Shown one piece after another: positions 1-7,103 of a stretch of DNA of 20,537 bases. The position numbers and the translations under genes were made by a program. The notes under the pieces were generated by a model. It did not search any database, was not told the origin of the DNA, and was given only the letters and a program-made list of their open reading frames with translations. This stretch comes from Oscillospiraceae bacterium. Lineage in GTDB: Bacteria; Bacillota; Clostridia; Oscillospirales; Ruminococcaceae. The stretch is from positions 1 through 20,537 of the forward strand of contig JAEDLR010000038.1 of NCBI GenBank assembly GCA_016295145.1, given 5' to 3'. The first letter of the stretch is position 1, and each line of letters starts with the position of its first letter.

Positions 1-675
1 TTACAGGCTGCTGTCTTGCGCCTGAAAGCCGATGCTGATACCCACGGTCAGCCCTTTCGCATGGCTTTGCTCACCGAGGAGATGTGCAAGCGACTGGGGG
101 CAGTATTTCCGCGGCAGTTTGTGTTCACTGCAGCGGAAGGGTATGATGAGTATCTGTATTTGCGGGAGGATATCGCGGCACTGCGCGGCAGCCGGTATCA
201 CAAAAAGCGCAATCATATCGCACAATTCTGGCGGCAGAATCCCGATGCAGAGATTCAGCCGCTGATTCCGGCAAATGCCGATCTTGCCGTAGCCGTAGCC
301 AAGCAGTGGTTGATGACCAGAGAGAATCCTGCGTTGCCTGCTTTGCAGGGGGAGTTTTCCTGCATCTGTGAGGCGGCAACACATATGGAGACGCTGCAAT
401 TGCAGGGCCTGCTGCTGTATGCGGGGGGCAAGCCTGTGGGCATGACGATGGTATCCTGCATTGCAAAGGATGTGTACGATGTGCATTTTGAAAAGGTGAT
501 CCCCTCCCAACCCCACGCGTGGCCTGTTGTGGCAAACGAAATGGCAAAATGTCTGCCCCAAGCCACCTACCTTAACCGTGAGGAGGATCTGGGCGAAGAG
601 GGAATGCGTGCTGCGAAGGCTTCCTATTATCCCACATTGATTCGTCAGAAATTCACCGCAGAATGGAGGGCGTAA
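1..675 (+). CDS. DUF2156 (phosphatidylglycerol lysyltransferase C-terminal-like) protein, 5' end missing
   Basis: The frame is open from base 1, so the gene begins before the window; about 224 residues are visible. The segment YLREDIAALRGSRYHKKRN and, near the end, YLNREEDLGEEGMRAAKASY match the GNAT-like acyl/aminoacyl-transferase fold of the DUF2156 (LPG_synthase_C) family: the first is the basic K-K-R-N block and the second is the terminal Asn-Glu-Asp-Gly-rich motif. Family members transfer aminoacyl groups to lipids or have unknown acceptors; stand-alone short DUF2156 proteins in Clostridia have no settled substrate. The stop codon is followed after 3 bp by the next gene, whose ribosome binding site lies inside this gene's end (GGAGGG at 664-669), so the two are probably co-transcribed. 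The family call is firm; the substrate is unknown. Confidence 0.82.
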   Translation, partial: LQAAVLRLKADADTHGQPFRMALLTEEMCKRLGAVFPRQFVFTAAEGYDEYLYLREDIAALRGSRYHKKRNHIAQFWRQNPDAEIQPLIPANADLAVAVAKQWLMTRENPALPALQGEFSCICEAATHMETLQLQGLLLYAGGKPVGMTMVSCIAKDVYDVHFEKVIPSQPHAWPVVANEMAKCLPQATYLNREEDLGEEGMRAAKASYYPTLIRQKFTAEWRA

Positions 676-678
676 GCC

Positions 679-1179
679 ATGCTCAAGGAGATTCTTTCCG
701 CAAGCACTTGTGCAAAATGCCGCAACTGCTGTGTGTTTTTGCCGCAAAGCGCATGGGAGCTGCCCAGCTTTAATATGAAATCGCGCGACCGTTTGCAAGC
801 AGCCGCCTATGATATCATACCCACTGCCGATGGCAAACGCTTTTCCGTTGCGCTGCACTATGACGCAGCGGGGGAGGCGCAGCCCTGTCCTTTTCTGGAT
901 GCAAACAGCGGCTGTACATTGCCTTTGGAGGAAAAGCCCTTTGCTTGCAGTCTGTGGCCTGTGCGCGTGATGCAAAAGGAAGGCAAACGGTATCTGACCA
1001 TATACCGCGGCTGTGCGGGCTTGCCAGAAGCCCAAGCCGATGCCGTGAGATCGCTGCTGCAAAAGGGGCTTGCCGCGCGCATTGCAGAGGAACTGGCGGC
1101 TGACCCAACTCTCTTGCTGCCGTATCATGAGAATTATCTCATCCTGCAGGAAATCGAATGTCAAGAGCCGGACGAATAG
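679..1179 (+). CDS. YkgJ family cysteine cluster protein
   Basis: A 166-residue protein. It has an N-terminal CxxCxxCC cluster (C11, C14, C17, C18) followed by further cysteines (CPFLD, GCTLPL, FACSLWP, GCAG). This is the pattern of the YkgJ/UPF0153 putative zinc- or iron-chelating domain. The biochemical function of the family is not established. GGAGGG at 664-669 precedes the ATG at a good distance. The gene sits 3 bp after the DUF2156 gene and ends within a rho-independent terminator, so the pair forms the end of one transcription unit. Confidence 0.85.
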   Translation: MLKEILSASTCAKCRNCCVFLPQSAWELPSFNMKSRDRLQAAAYDIIPTADGKRFSVALHYDAAGEAQPCPFLDANSGCTLPLEEKPFACSLWPVRVMQKEGKRYLTIYRGCAGLPEAQADAVRSLLQKGLAARIAEELAADPTLLLPYHENYLILQEIECQEPDE

Positions 1180-1192
1180 GTTCGGCTCTTTT
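1163..1192 (+). terminator. Rho-independent terminator overlapping the end of the YkgJ gene
   Basis: AAGAGCCGGAC pairs with GTTCGGCTCTT (11 bp, one G-T pair) around the loop GAATAG, followed by TTTT. The stop codon of the upstream gene lies in the loop. Confidence 0.85.
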
Positions 1193-1213
1193 GGTTACCT
1201 GTTAGAAAAATGC

Positions 1214-1242
1214 TTTACAAATCCTGCCAGATATGTTATAAT
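1214..1242 (+). promoter_or_regulatory. SigA-type promoter of mntP
   Basis: TTTACA (1214-1219), a 17-bp spacer and TATAAT (1237-1242), with an extended -10 TGT immediately before the -10 box. The expected start near 1249 leaves a leader of about 30 nt, too short for a yybP-ykoY manganese riboswitch. Confidence 0.85.
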
Positions 1243-1277
1243 GCAAGGAGTATCATTTCTTGCAGATGGGAGCAATT

Positions 1278-1847
1278 ATGGGTATTATTGAGCTTTGTAT
1301 GCTAGCCTTCGGACTTTCCATGGATGCCTGCGCCGTTTCTATGACCAATGGTATGTGCTATCGGAACATACGCAAGGGGTGGACAATCGCCATCGGTGCC
1401 TGTTTTGGCATCATGCAGGGGGTCATGCCTGTGTTGGGGTATTTTCTCGGTACATTTTTCTCAGGGATCATATCTGCCTTTGACCACTACATTGCACTGG
1501 TTCTGCTGGGGTTCATCGGCGGTAAAATGCTCTGGGAGGCACTGCACCCCGATGAGGATGAGGACGCCGAAAGCGGCAGAATGACGGCCAGATTATTGCT
1601 GCTGCAGGGTGTTGCCACCAGTATTGATGCGATGGCGGTGGGTGTAAGCTTTGCTGCCTTGCCCGATGTGAACATCGTACCGGCAGCAGCACTCATTTGC
1701 GGTATCACATGGGTGCTGAGTTGTGTTGGCGTGCTGCTTGGCAAACGCTTTGGCAAGTTGCTGAATAATAAGGCACAGATCCTCGGTGGGGTGATCCTTG
1801 TCGGCATCGGTGTGAAGATTTTTGTGGAACATATGTGGTTTTCGTGA
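1278..1847 (+). CDS. mntP: Manganese efflux pump MntP
   Basis: A 189-residue integral membrane protein of the MntP (YebN) family, which exports Mn(II) from the cytoplasm. It shows the two inverted-repeat halves of the family, each with its membrane aspartate: GLSMDACAVS (D16) and TSIDAMAVGVSF (D117). An acidic loop PDEDEDAESG lies at about 91-100 between them. The ATG at 1278 is chosen because GGGAG lies 5 nt upstream and MGIIELCMLAFGLSMDA aligns with usual family N-termini; the TTG at 1260 and ATG at 1266 are less likely because the AAGGAG at 1245-1250 falls at or before the predicted transcription start. The gene has its own promoter. Metal homeostasis recurs nearby (feoAB, a CDF exporter). 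Confidence 0.95.
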   Translation: MGIIELCMLAFGLSMDACAVSMTNGMCYRNIRKGWTIAIGACFGIMQGVMPVLGYFLGTFFSGIISAFDHYIALVLLGFIGGKMLWEALHPDEDEDAESGRMTARLLLLQGVATSIDAMAVGVSFAALPDVNIVPAAALICGITWVLSCVGVLLGKRFGKLLNNKAQILGGVILVGIGVKIFVEHMWFS

Positions 1848-1874
1848 CACTGCCTTAGAGGCGACAGACGAAAA
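1839..1874 (+). other. Hairpin between mntP and nspC
   Basis: TTTTCGT pairs with ACGAAAA at the outside, and GCCT with AGGC around TAG inside. There is no U-tract, so terminator function is doubtful; it may only be an attenuating or stabilising structure. Confidence 0.3.
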
Positions 1875-1894
1875 ATGAAACGGAGGGATACGCT

Positions 1895-3013
1895 TTGTCG
1901 GAACTGCAAGTGCCAACACCATGTTATCTGATTGACCGCACGCGACTGAAAGAAAATCTCGCCATACTGGACGGAATCCGTCAGCGTGTGGGGTGTAAAA
2001 TTCTGTTTTCGCAGAAGGCGTTTGCCTGTTATCCCTTTTACTCGATGATGTCGCGGTATCTGGATGGTACCGCAGCCACAGGGGAGTATGAAGCACAGCT
2101 CGGGCATCTGTATTTTCACGGTGAGAATCATGTGTGCAGCACGGTATATCGACCGGAGGAGATGGAGAATCTCTGCAAGATATGCGATCATATTACATTC
2201 AATTCACCGCGGCAGTTGCATCGCTTTGGCGGACAGGCAGTGGCGGCAGGTTGTAAGGTGGGTTTGCGTGTCAATCCCGAATTGCCGTTGCAGCGGTTTT
2301 CGGATTATGACCCTTGTGCGCCCCATTCCAGATTTGGTGCAACCCTGGCGCAGTTTCCCCGTGAGGATCGCAGGCTGATTTCGGGACTGCATGTCCATGC
2401 GCTTTATGAGCAGAACAGTGACGCGCTGGAGCAGTTGGTGGATGTGGTCATCCGACAGTATGCAGGGCTGTTGCCCTCTCTGGAGTGGATCAATCTGGGC
2501 GGCGGTCATGCTCTGACGCGTCCCGAATATGATATTGACCGCTTGGAAAAATGTGTACACCGTTTGCAGGAGTACGGTCTGACCGTGTATTTGGAGCCCG
2601 GTGAGGCGATTGCGTGGAAGGCAGGACTTTTTGTTACCACAGTGCTGGATATTGTGGAAAACGGCCTTCCCGTTGCTATTTTGGATGCTTCCGCAGTGTG
2701 CCATACCCCCGATGTGACGGAGCTTGGGTATCATCCGCCATTGCAGCAGGCTGTGGCGGAGGACAAGGGCCGGTATCTGATCCGCATTGCAGGGAGAAGC
2801 TGTCTGCCTGAGGATGTGTTCGGCGATTATTGCTTCGATCATCCGTTACAGATCGGCTCGCAGCTTGTGTTTGAGGATATGGCGATCAATACCATTACCA
2901 AAGCGGTGATGTATACGGGTATGCCGCTGCCCTGCGTGGCAGTCAAAGAACCCGACGGCAGTTGCACGGTGCTGCACAGTTTCTCATTCTCGGATTACAA
3001 GAACCGAATGTAA
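1895..3013 (+). CDS. nspC: Carboxynorspermidine decarboxylase
   Basis: A 372-residue PLP enzyme of the alanine racemase-like (fold III) decarboxylases, predicted to convert carboxynorspermidine or carboxyspermidine to norspermidine or spermidine in the alternative polyamine pathway. Visible motifs: TPCYLIDRTRLKENL at 8-22; Schiff-base lysine K41 in FSQKAFA; the phosphate-binding glycine-rich INLGGGHALT; LEPGEAI at 233-239; and CHTPDV near 269 with the cysteine used by the neighbouring subunit. The start is TTG at 1895 with CGGAGGG 9-15 nt upstream. The partner gene of the pathway, carboxynorspermidine dehydrogenase, is not in this window, so nspC stands alone between two metal-transport genes. 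A diaminopimelate decarboxylase is unlikely given the NspC-type HxPDV region and length. Confidence 0.92.
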   Translation: MSELQVPTPCYLIDRTRLKENLAILDGIRQRVGCKILFSQKAFACYPFYSMMSRYLDGTAATGEYEAQLGHLYFHGENHVCSTVYRPEEMENLCKICDHITFNSPRQLHRFGGQAVAAGCKVGLRVNPELPLQRFSDYDPCAPHSRFGATLAQFPREDRRLISGLHVHALYEQNSDALEQLVDVVIRQYAGLLPSLEWINLGGGHALTRPEYDIDRLEKCVHRLQEYGLTVYLEPGEAIAWKAGLFVTTVLDIVENGLPVAILDASAVCHTPDVTELGYHPPLQQAVAEDKGRYLIRIAGRSCLPEDVFGDYCFDHPLQIGSQLVFEDMAINTITKAVMYTGMPLPCVAVKEPDGSCTVLHSFSFSDYKNRM

Positions 3014-3072
3014 CGCGAATAGGAAAGCTTCTTTATTATGAACTCTTTTTTTGCTCAGCGCATATGCTAAAT

Positions 3073-3104
3073 CAGACGGTCATGGGCGATGCTGTGACCG
3101 TTTG
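3073..3104 (+). promoter_or_regulatory. Inverted repeat ahead of feoAB
   Basis: ACGGTCA (3076-3082) pairs with TGACCGT (3095-3101), and G-T plus A-T and C-G pairs extend the stem to 10 bp around a 12-nt loop. It lies 10 bp before the feoAB ribosome binding site, where an operator for a metal-responsive repressor or a leader hairpin could sit. It does not match a Fur box that I recognise, and I see no convincing promoter boxes in 3014-3072. Confidence 0.35.
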
Positions 3105-3126
3105 TGTGCAATGAAAGGAGGAAATT

Positions 3127-4938
3127 ATGGAGGAGCTTTCCTCTTTGGTGGCGCTTGATATCGGCGAAAGTGGTATCATATCGCAAATAGAGCTTTCCGA
3201 GGCAATGCAGCGGCGGCTGGCAGCGTTTGGGCTGATCGAGGGGACGGAGATCGAGTGTGTGATGCGCGCTCCCTGTGGGGAGCCGGGGGCATACCGTGTG
3301 CGCAGTGCAACACTGGCACTGCGCCGCAGCGATTGCGAGCGGATCCATTTGAAGAAAAAAGCGGTGCCGTCTTCTGAAGAGGGTATCACGGTGGTGCTTG
3401 CAGGGAATCCCAATGTGGGGAAAAGCACGGTATTCAACGCATTGACGGGTATGCGGCAGCATACCGGCAACTGGTGCGGCAAAACGGTGGAAAGCGCGAT
3501 GGGACATTTTACATATCAGGGGAGAGCGGTTACGCTGCTGGATACGCCCGGGACCTATTCGCTGCTTTCTGATACGGCAGAGGAGCGTGCTGCAAGAGAT
3601 ACGCTCTGCAATGCGGATTACGACTGTGTCCTCTGTGTGTGCGATGCAACCAGGCTGGAGCGTGGTTTGATTCTGGCACTGCAGATTACAGAGATGACCA
3701 ACAAGGTGGTTTTATGCATCAATTGTATGGATGCGGCAAAGCAGCAGGGCATTGAGATTGACACAAAGCGGCTTTCGCAGATGCTTGGGATTCCTGTGGT
3801 TGCGGTAACGGCAAGGCAAAAACGCTCGCTGGTACCGTTGATGGACGCGGTTATGGGGCAGGCGGCAAGGCTCCGTGCCTGCGGCACGGAGATCCGCTAT
3901 CCGCAGATAGCGGAGCGTGCGATTGCCAAGGCAATCGCACCCCTTGCCGCCGCCCTGCCCCCTGAACGTCGATATCTTTCAAGGTGGCTTGCCGTGCATA
4001 TGCTCATGCCCGATGCGCAAATGCCTCCGTGGACGGATGCAGAGAAAATGCACACCGTGGAGGATGGCATCCACCAGGGAAGAACCTTGCTGCATGAAGG
4101 CAAAACAACTGCAAAACAGTATGAAAAACTTGTGGCTGCTACCGTGATTTTGCGCGCATCTGGGATATGTGCAAAGATCGTCACGCAATCGCCCAAAGCC
4201 AAGCAAAGAGAATATCGTGTGGATCGTGTTGTGACAAGCAAACGTTACGGCTGGGGCATCATGGCAGCATTGCTGTTTGTGGTGTTCTGGCTGACAACCT
4301 CGGCGGCAAATGTGCCTTCTGCATTGCTGTTTGATGCGCTGGAGCATGGCTGCAATGGGCTTTCGGCACTGGCAGCACGCTGTGCGCTGCCAGATTGGTT
4401 CAGCGGTGCTTTGATTGACGGTGCATTGCGCGGAACCTGCCGTGTGGTGTCCGTTATGTTGCCGCCTATGGCAATTTTCTTTCCGCTGTTTACTCTGCTG
4501 GAAGACAGCGGCCTGTTGCCCCGCATTGCGTTCAATGCGGATGCCGCCTTTGCAAAATGTCATGCCTGCGGCAAGCAATCCCTTACGATGGCGATGGGAT
4601 TCGGCTGCAATGCGGTGGGCGTTACGGAGTGCCGCATTATTGCGAGCCCCAGAGAGCGACTGATCGCGATTCTCACCAACAGTTTTGTTCCCTGTAACGG
4701 CAGATTCCCGTGTTGCCTGGGAAACATTCAAAATCGAAAGGATGATTTGCATGGTCGGAATACTTGCAAAACTCTGCATCAAGAATCATACGGATTACCG
4801 AGACTTACAGGTACGCAAGGGCTACGGTATGCTCTGCTCCGTGGTGGGTATCGTATTCAATCTCCTGCTGACTGCCGTGAAAATGATTGCAGGTATCTTC
4901 AGCGGTTCTGTGGCTGTGATTGCCGATGCCGTCAATAA
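3127..4938 (+). CDS. feoB: Fused FeoA-FeoB ferrous iron transporter, 5' part; interrupted by the recombinase element
   Basis: The 603-codon frame holds 528 genuine residues followed by 75 residues read from the inserted element. Residues 1-77 are a FeoA SH3-like domain. A G domain follows: G1 GNPNVGKST at 93-101, G3 DTPG at 139-142, G4 NCMD at 199-202. Then come the first membrane segments (from about 375) with the gate motif MGFGCNAVG and SFVPCNGRFP, at which homology stops. Intact FeoB continues after NGRFP with a hydrophobic segment; that continuation, SLLAIAAMFCG, lies 3.7 kb downstream at 8416. FeoB imports Fe(II) across the cytoplasmic membrane, and a protein stopped here lacks half the permease and is unlikely to transport. 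The start has a strong AAAGGAGG (3114-3121), 5 nt spacing. The break is an insertion, not a frameshift, as shown by the attL/attR match. Confidence 0.93.
   Translation: MEELSSLVALDIGESGIISQIELSEAMQRRLAAFGLIEGTEIECVMRAPCGEPGAYRVRSATLALRRSDCERIHLKKKAVPSSEEGITVVLAGNPNVGKSTVFNALTGMRQHTGNWCGKTVESAMGHFTYQGRAVTLLDTPGTYSLLSDTAEERAARDTLCNADYDCVLCVCDATRLERGLILALQITEMTNKVVLCINCMDAAKQQGIEIDTKRLSQMLGIPVVAVTARQKRSLVPLMDAVMGQAARLRACGTEIRYPQIAERAIAKAIAPLAAALPPERRYLSRWLAVHMLMPDAQMPPWTDAEKMHTVEDGIHQGRTLLHEGKTTAKQYEKLVAATVILRASGICAKIVTQSPKAKQREYRVDRVVTSKRYGWGIMAALLFVVFWLTTSAANVPSALLFDALEHGCNGLSALAARCALPDWFSGALIDGALRGTCRVVSVMLPPMAIFFPLFTLLEDSGLLPRIAFNADAAFAKCHACGKQSLTMAMGFGCNAVGVTECRIIASPRERLIAILTNSFVPCNGRFPCCLGNIQNRKDDLHGRNTCKTLHQESYGLPRLTGTQGLRYALLRGGYRIQSPADCRENDCRYLQRFCGCDCRCRQ
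4703..4728 (+). other. attL: left junction of the element in feoB
   Basis: GATTCCCGT at 4703-4711 matches GATTTCCGT at 8408-8416 at 8 of 9 positions, in the same codon phase. The predicted crossover dinucleotide is TT at 4705-4706. The element-side arm TGGGAAACATT (4718-4728) is the exact reverse complement of the arm at the right end. Confidence 0.8.
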
Positions 4939-5917
4939 TCTCTCGGATGCTGCTTCTTCTTTGATTACGCTGCTTGGCTTCTGGCTGGGCGGCAAAGCAC
5001 CCGATCCCGAACATCCTTTCGGGCACGGCAGAATGGAATATCTCGCCGGTCTGGCGGTTTCGGTGCTGATCCTCTATATGGGTGTGGAGTTGTTGACATC
5101 CTCTGTCAAATCCTTGTTTGCACCCGTGGCTGTGGTGCTTTCTGTGCCTACCATGATTTTGCTTTGTATCTCTGTGCCAATTAAGCTATATATGTTCTTC
5201 TACCATCGCAGTATCGGCAAGAAAATCGACTCCGCTGCCATGCAGGCAACCGCCATGGATTCCATCAGCGACGCGATTTCTACCTCTGTGGTCATCGTCA
5301 GTACGGTTCTCTCCGCAACGCTTGGCTGGAACATTGACGGCATCTGCGGTATTCTGGTATCGCTGTTGATTCTGCGGGCAGGCTTTACCTCTGCCAAGGA
5401 TACCATTTCTCCGCTGCTTGGGCAACCGCCTTCCAAGGAACTGGTGGAGGAGATTCACCGCATGGTCTTGTCCAATGAGATGATCGTGGGCGTGCATGAT
5501 CTGGTGATCCACAACTACGGCCCCGGTCGTATGATGATCTCGCTGCACGCGGAAGTGCCTGCCAACGGAGATATTTTTTTGCTGCATGATATGATCGACA
5601 ATGTGGAGCGTGCACTTTCTGCGCATTTTGCCTGCGAAGCTGTGATTCATATGGATCCCATTGCAGTGGATGACAAGGCAATTGCTTCCATGCGCATTGC
5701 CGTTGCAAAGGTTATCAAAACGCTGCACAGTGATATTACCATGCATGATTTTCGCATGGTGGAAGGTCCCACGCATACCAATCTCATTTTTGATGTCTGC
5801 GTGCCCTTTGCTTTTCCCATGAAGGATGCCCAGTTGAAATCTGCCATTGAACAAGCCATTGTCGAACAATTTCCCCATTGCCGCGCCGTCATTAAGGTGG
5901 ATAAAGCCTATGTGTGA
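4751..5917 (+). CDS. Cation diffusion facilitator family exporter, probable Mn(II)/Fe(II) type
   Basis: A 388-residue CDF protein that exchanges a divalent metal for protons at the cytoplasmic membrane. It has the family N-terminal membrane domain with HPFGHGRMEYLAG at about 88-100 and a long cytoplasmic C-terminal region containing two ferredoxin-like parts (about 205-290 and 300-388). The metal site reads NxxxD in TM2 (N62, D66 in ADAVNNLSDAASS) and DxxxD in TM5 (D170, D174 in MDSISDA). As I recall the family, this Asn-Asp/Asp-Asp set is found in the manganese exporter MntE and differs from the HxxxD site of zinc CzcD, so Mn(II), perhaps Fe(II), is the likeliest substrate. ATG 4751 is chosen with AAGGA at 4738-4742; the open frame upstream runs into feoB. 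It ends 8 bp inside the next gene. No promoter is seen within the 40 bp of element before it, so it probably depends on feo transcription. Confidence 0.88.
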   Translation: MVGILAKLCIKNHTDYRDLQVRKGYGMLCSVVGIVFNLLLTAVKMIAGIFSGSVAVIADAVNNLSDAASSLITLLGFWLGGKAPDPEHPFGHGRMEYLAGLAVSVLILYMGVELLTSSVKSLFAPVAVVLSVPTMILLCISVPIKLYMFFYHRSIGKKIDSAAMQATAMDSISDAISTSVVIVSTVLSATLGWNIDGICGILVSLLILRAGFTSAKDTISPLLGQPPSKELVEEIHRMVLSNEMIVGVHDLVIHNYGPGRMMISLHAEVPANGDIFLLHDMIDNVERALSAHFACEAVIHMDPIAVDDKAIASMRIAVAKVIKTLHSDITMHDFRMVEGPTHTNLIFDVCVPFAFPMKDAQLKSAIEQAIVEQFPHCRAVIKVDKAYV

Positions 5918-6767
5918 TGCCGTATATTCTGCTGCCGTGCTGCAGTGCCCCGTATGTGGTGCGCCGCTTTTGCAGGAGCCAAAACGCTATTGCTGTGCAA
6001 ATCGTCATAGCTTTGATCGTGCCCGTGCCGGCTATGTGAATCTGCTCTTGCGGCAAAGCCACCGTCTGCGCGGTGATGATCCCAATATGGTCTCGGCGCG
6101 GCGTTTTTTTCTGGAAAAAGACTATTATCTGCCGCTGTTACAGGCAGCCCGCCAGATCCTGCTGCAAGAATCTGCTGCCGAACCGCTCCTGCTGTTGGAT
6201 GTGGGCTGCGGCGAGGGATGGTACTCACGCAAGCTTGCGCAGGGGCTTTGCGATGCCGGAAAACCGCCCATTCTGGTGGGTGTGGATATTTCTCCCAGTG
6301 CGCTGCAATATGCTGCAAAGCGTGCCGCCGATACGTTATCCTGCCCGCATCATTGGGCGGTGGCAAGCATCAACCATCTACCCTTAACAAACCGATCGGT
6401 GGATGTGCTGCTGAATTTCTTTGCACCCTGTGAGGCTTCGGAATTTGCCCGAGTGATGAAAAAAGACGGTGTGCTCATCCGTGCAGTTCCATTGGAAAAA
6501 CATCTGTGGGAGCTGAAACAGGCAGTGTATGAAAAGCCCTATGAGAATCGGCCTGTGATTGCTGCACCGGATGGATTCACCCTTTGTGATGTGCAGCGAA
6601 TTGAAACCGTAATTACGGTTGGCGGCGAGGATCTGGCGGCACTGTTTGATATGACACCTTATGCGCGCAAAACTTCTGTGGAGGATCGTGCAAAGCTGCT
6701 TTCGGTGCCTGCACTGACCGTGCAGTTGGCATTCGGGTTGTTGGTTTGCCGCCGGTCAGAGGCGTAA
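5910..6767 (+). CDS. RlmA-family 23S rRNA (guanine-N1) methyltransferase
   Basis: A 285-residue protein, the usual length for RlmA. An N-terminal zinc knuckle (C13, C16, C28 or C29, H33 in CPVCGAPL and CCANRHSFD) is followed by KxGYxNLL-like ARAGYVNLL and the conserved GDDPNMVSARRFFLEKDYY stretch, then a Rossmann SAM-binding motif LLDVGCGEG at 95-103 and VDIS after beta-2. RlmA(I) modifies G745 and RlmA(II)/TlrB modifies G748 of 23S rRNA in the peptide exit tunnel; the latter contributes to tylosin-class macrolide resistance. I cannot tell which guanine is the target. The start overlaps the CDF stop by 8 bp, with AAGGTGG at 5893-5899, so the two are translationally coupled. A housekeeping-type rRNA methylase as cargo of an integrative element is noteworthy. 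Confidence 0.88.
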   Translation: MCDAVYSAAVLQCPVCGAPLLQEPKRYCCANRHSFDRARAGYVNLLLRQSHRLRGDDPNMVSARRFFLEKDYYLPLLQAARQILLQESAAEPLLLLDVGCGEGWYSRKLAQGLCDAGKPPILVGVDISPSALQYAAKRAADTLSCPHHWAVASINHLPLTNRSVDVLLNFFAPCEASEFARVMKKDGVLIRAVPLEKHLWELKQAVYEKPYENRPVIAAPDGFTLCDVQRIETVITVGGEDLAALFDMTPYARKTSVEDRAKLLSVPALTVQLAFGLLVCRRSEA

Positions 6768-6856
6768 GCGGTGCTGCACAGTGCCTGTAAAGCGGCACGG
6801 CTGTAGGTTTCCGTGCCTTGCCGGACGGTAACGGTAATCTTTGTTGGATTTGGCAT
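6659..6856 (-). CDS. Possible 65-residue protein of unknown function, antisense to the end of the methyltransferase gene
   Basis: On the minus strand an AGGAGGT (6863-6869) lies 6 nt before an ATG at 6856. The frame begins MPNPTKITVTVRQGTETYSR and runs 65 codons. The first 40 residues look like a structured small protein (beta strand then helix), while the rest is antisense to the methyltransferase C-terminus. The same frame is open upstream to about 7000. I do not recognise the family. It may be a genuine element gene (regulator or recombination directionality factor), or a longer ancestral ORF truncated when the methyltransferase gene was acquired. The ribosome binding site is the main evidence. 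Confidence 0.4.
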   Translation of the reverse strand: MPNPTKITVTVRQGTETYSRAALQALCSTAYASDRRQTNNPNANCTVSAGTESSFARSSTEVLRA

Positions 6857-6948
6857 AATCGCACCTCCTGCGGTGATACAATGGAATAGCAAAGCCTGAT
6901 ACAGTTTATGCAATTCAGACGGGGTTATGCTCCGTATCAGTCGATCTA

Positions 6949-6984
6949 CAAAGCCCTTCTGCATCGCGTAGCAGAGGGGCTTTG
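6949..6984. terminator. Strong hairpin between methyltransferase and recombinase genes, possible terminator
   Basis: CAAAGCCCTTCTGC and GCAGAGGGGCTTTG form a 14-bp stem with one G-T pair and the loop ATCGCGTA. The following bases are TGTGTGG, without a U-tract, so termination is uncertain. It may insulate the recombinase gene from read-through. Confidence 0.5.
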
Positions 6985-7069
6985 TGTGGTGTTGCCGCAA
7001 CCGTTTAAAGAGGCTTGCGGCACAAGCAACCCCTGTTCCATGTTCCCCTGCGCGAAACGTTCATAGTGG

Positions 7070-7103
7070 CAGCATTTTCATGGTAGGCGATCATGAAATG
7101 CTG
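7070..7103. promoter_or_regulatory. Inverted repeat upstream of the recombinase gene
   Basis: CAGCATTTTCATG (7070-7082) and CATGAAATGCTG (7092-7103) are complementary over 12 bp with one bulged T, around GTAGGCGAT. It lies about 75 bp before the recombinase start and could be an operator or a leader hairpin. Confidence 0.45.

Noticed and set aside
1..1164. A 387-codon minus-strand open frame
   Set aside because: It is antisense to the DUF2156 and YkgJ genes and has unlike composition.
1195..1277. Manganese riboswitch (yybP-ykoY) before mntP
   Set aside because: The promoter lies only about 35 bp upstream of the start codon, leaving no room for the aptamer.
3127..4938. FeoAB truncation as a simple frameshift or assembly error
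   Set aside because: None of the sequence just after 4710 encodes FeoB in any frame; the missing half is found intact at 8416 behind a recombinase gene.
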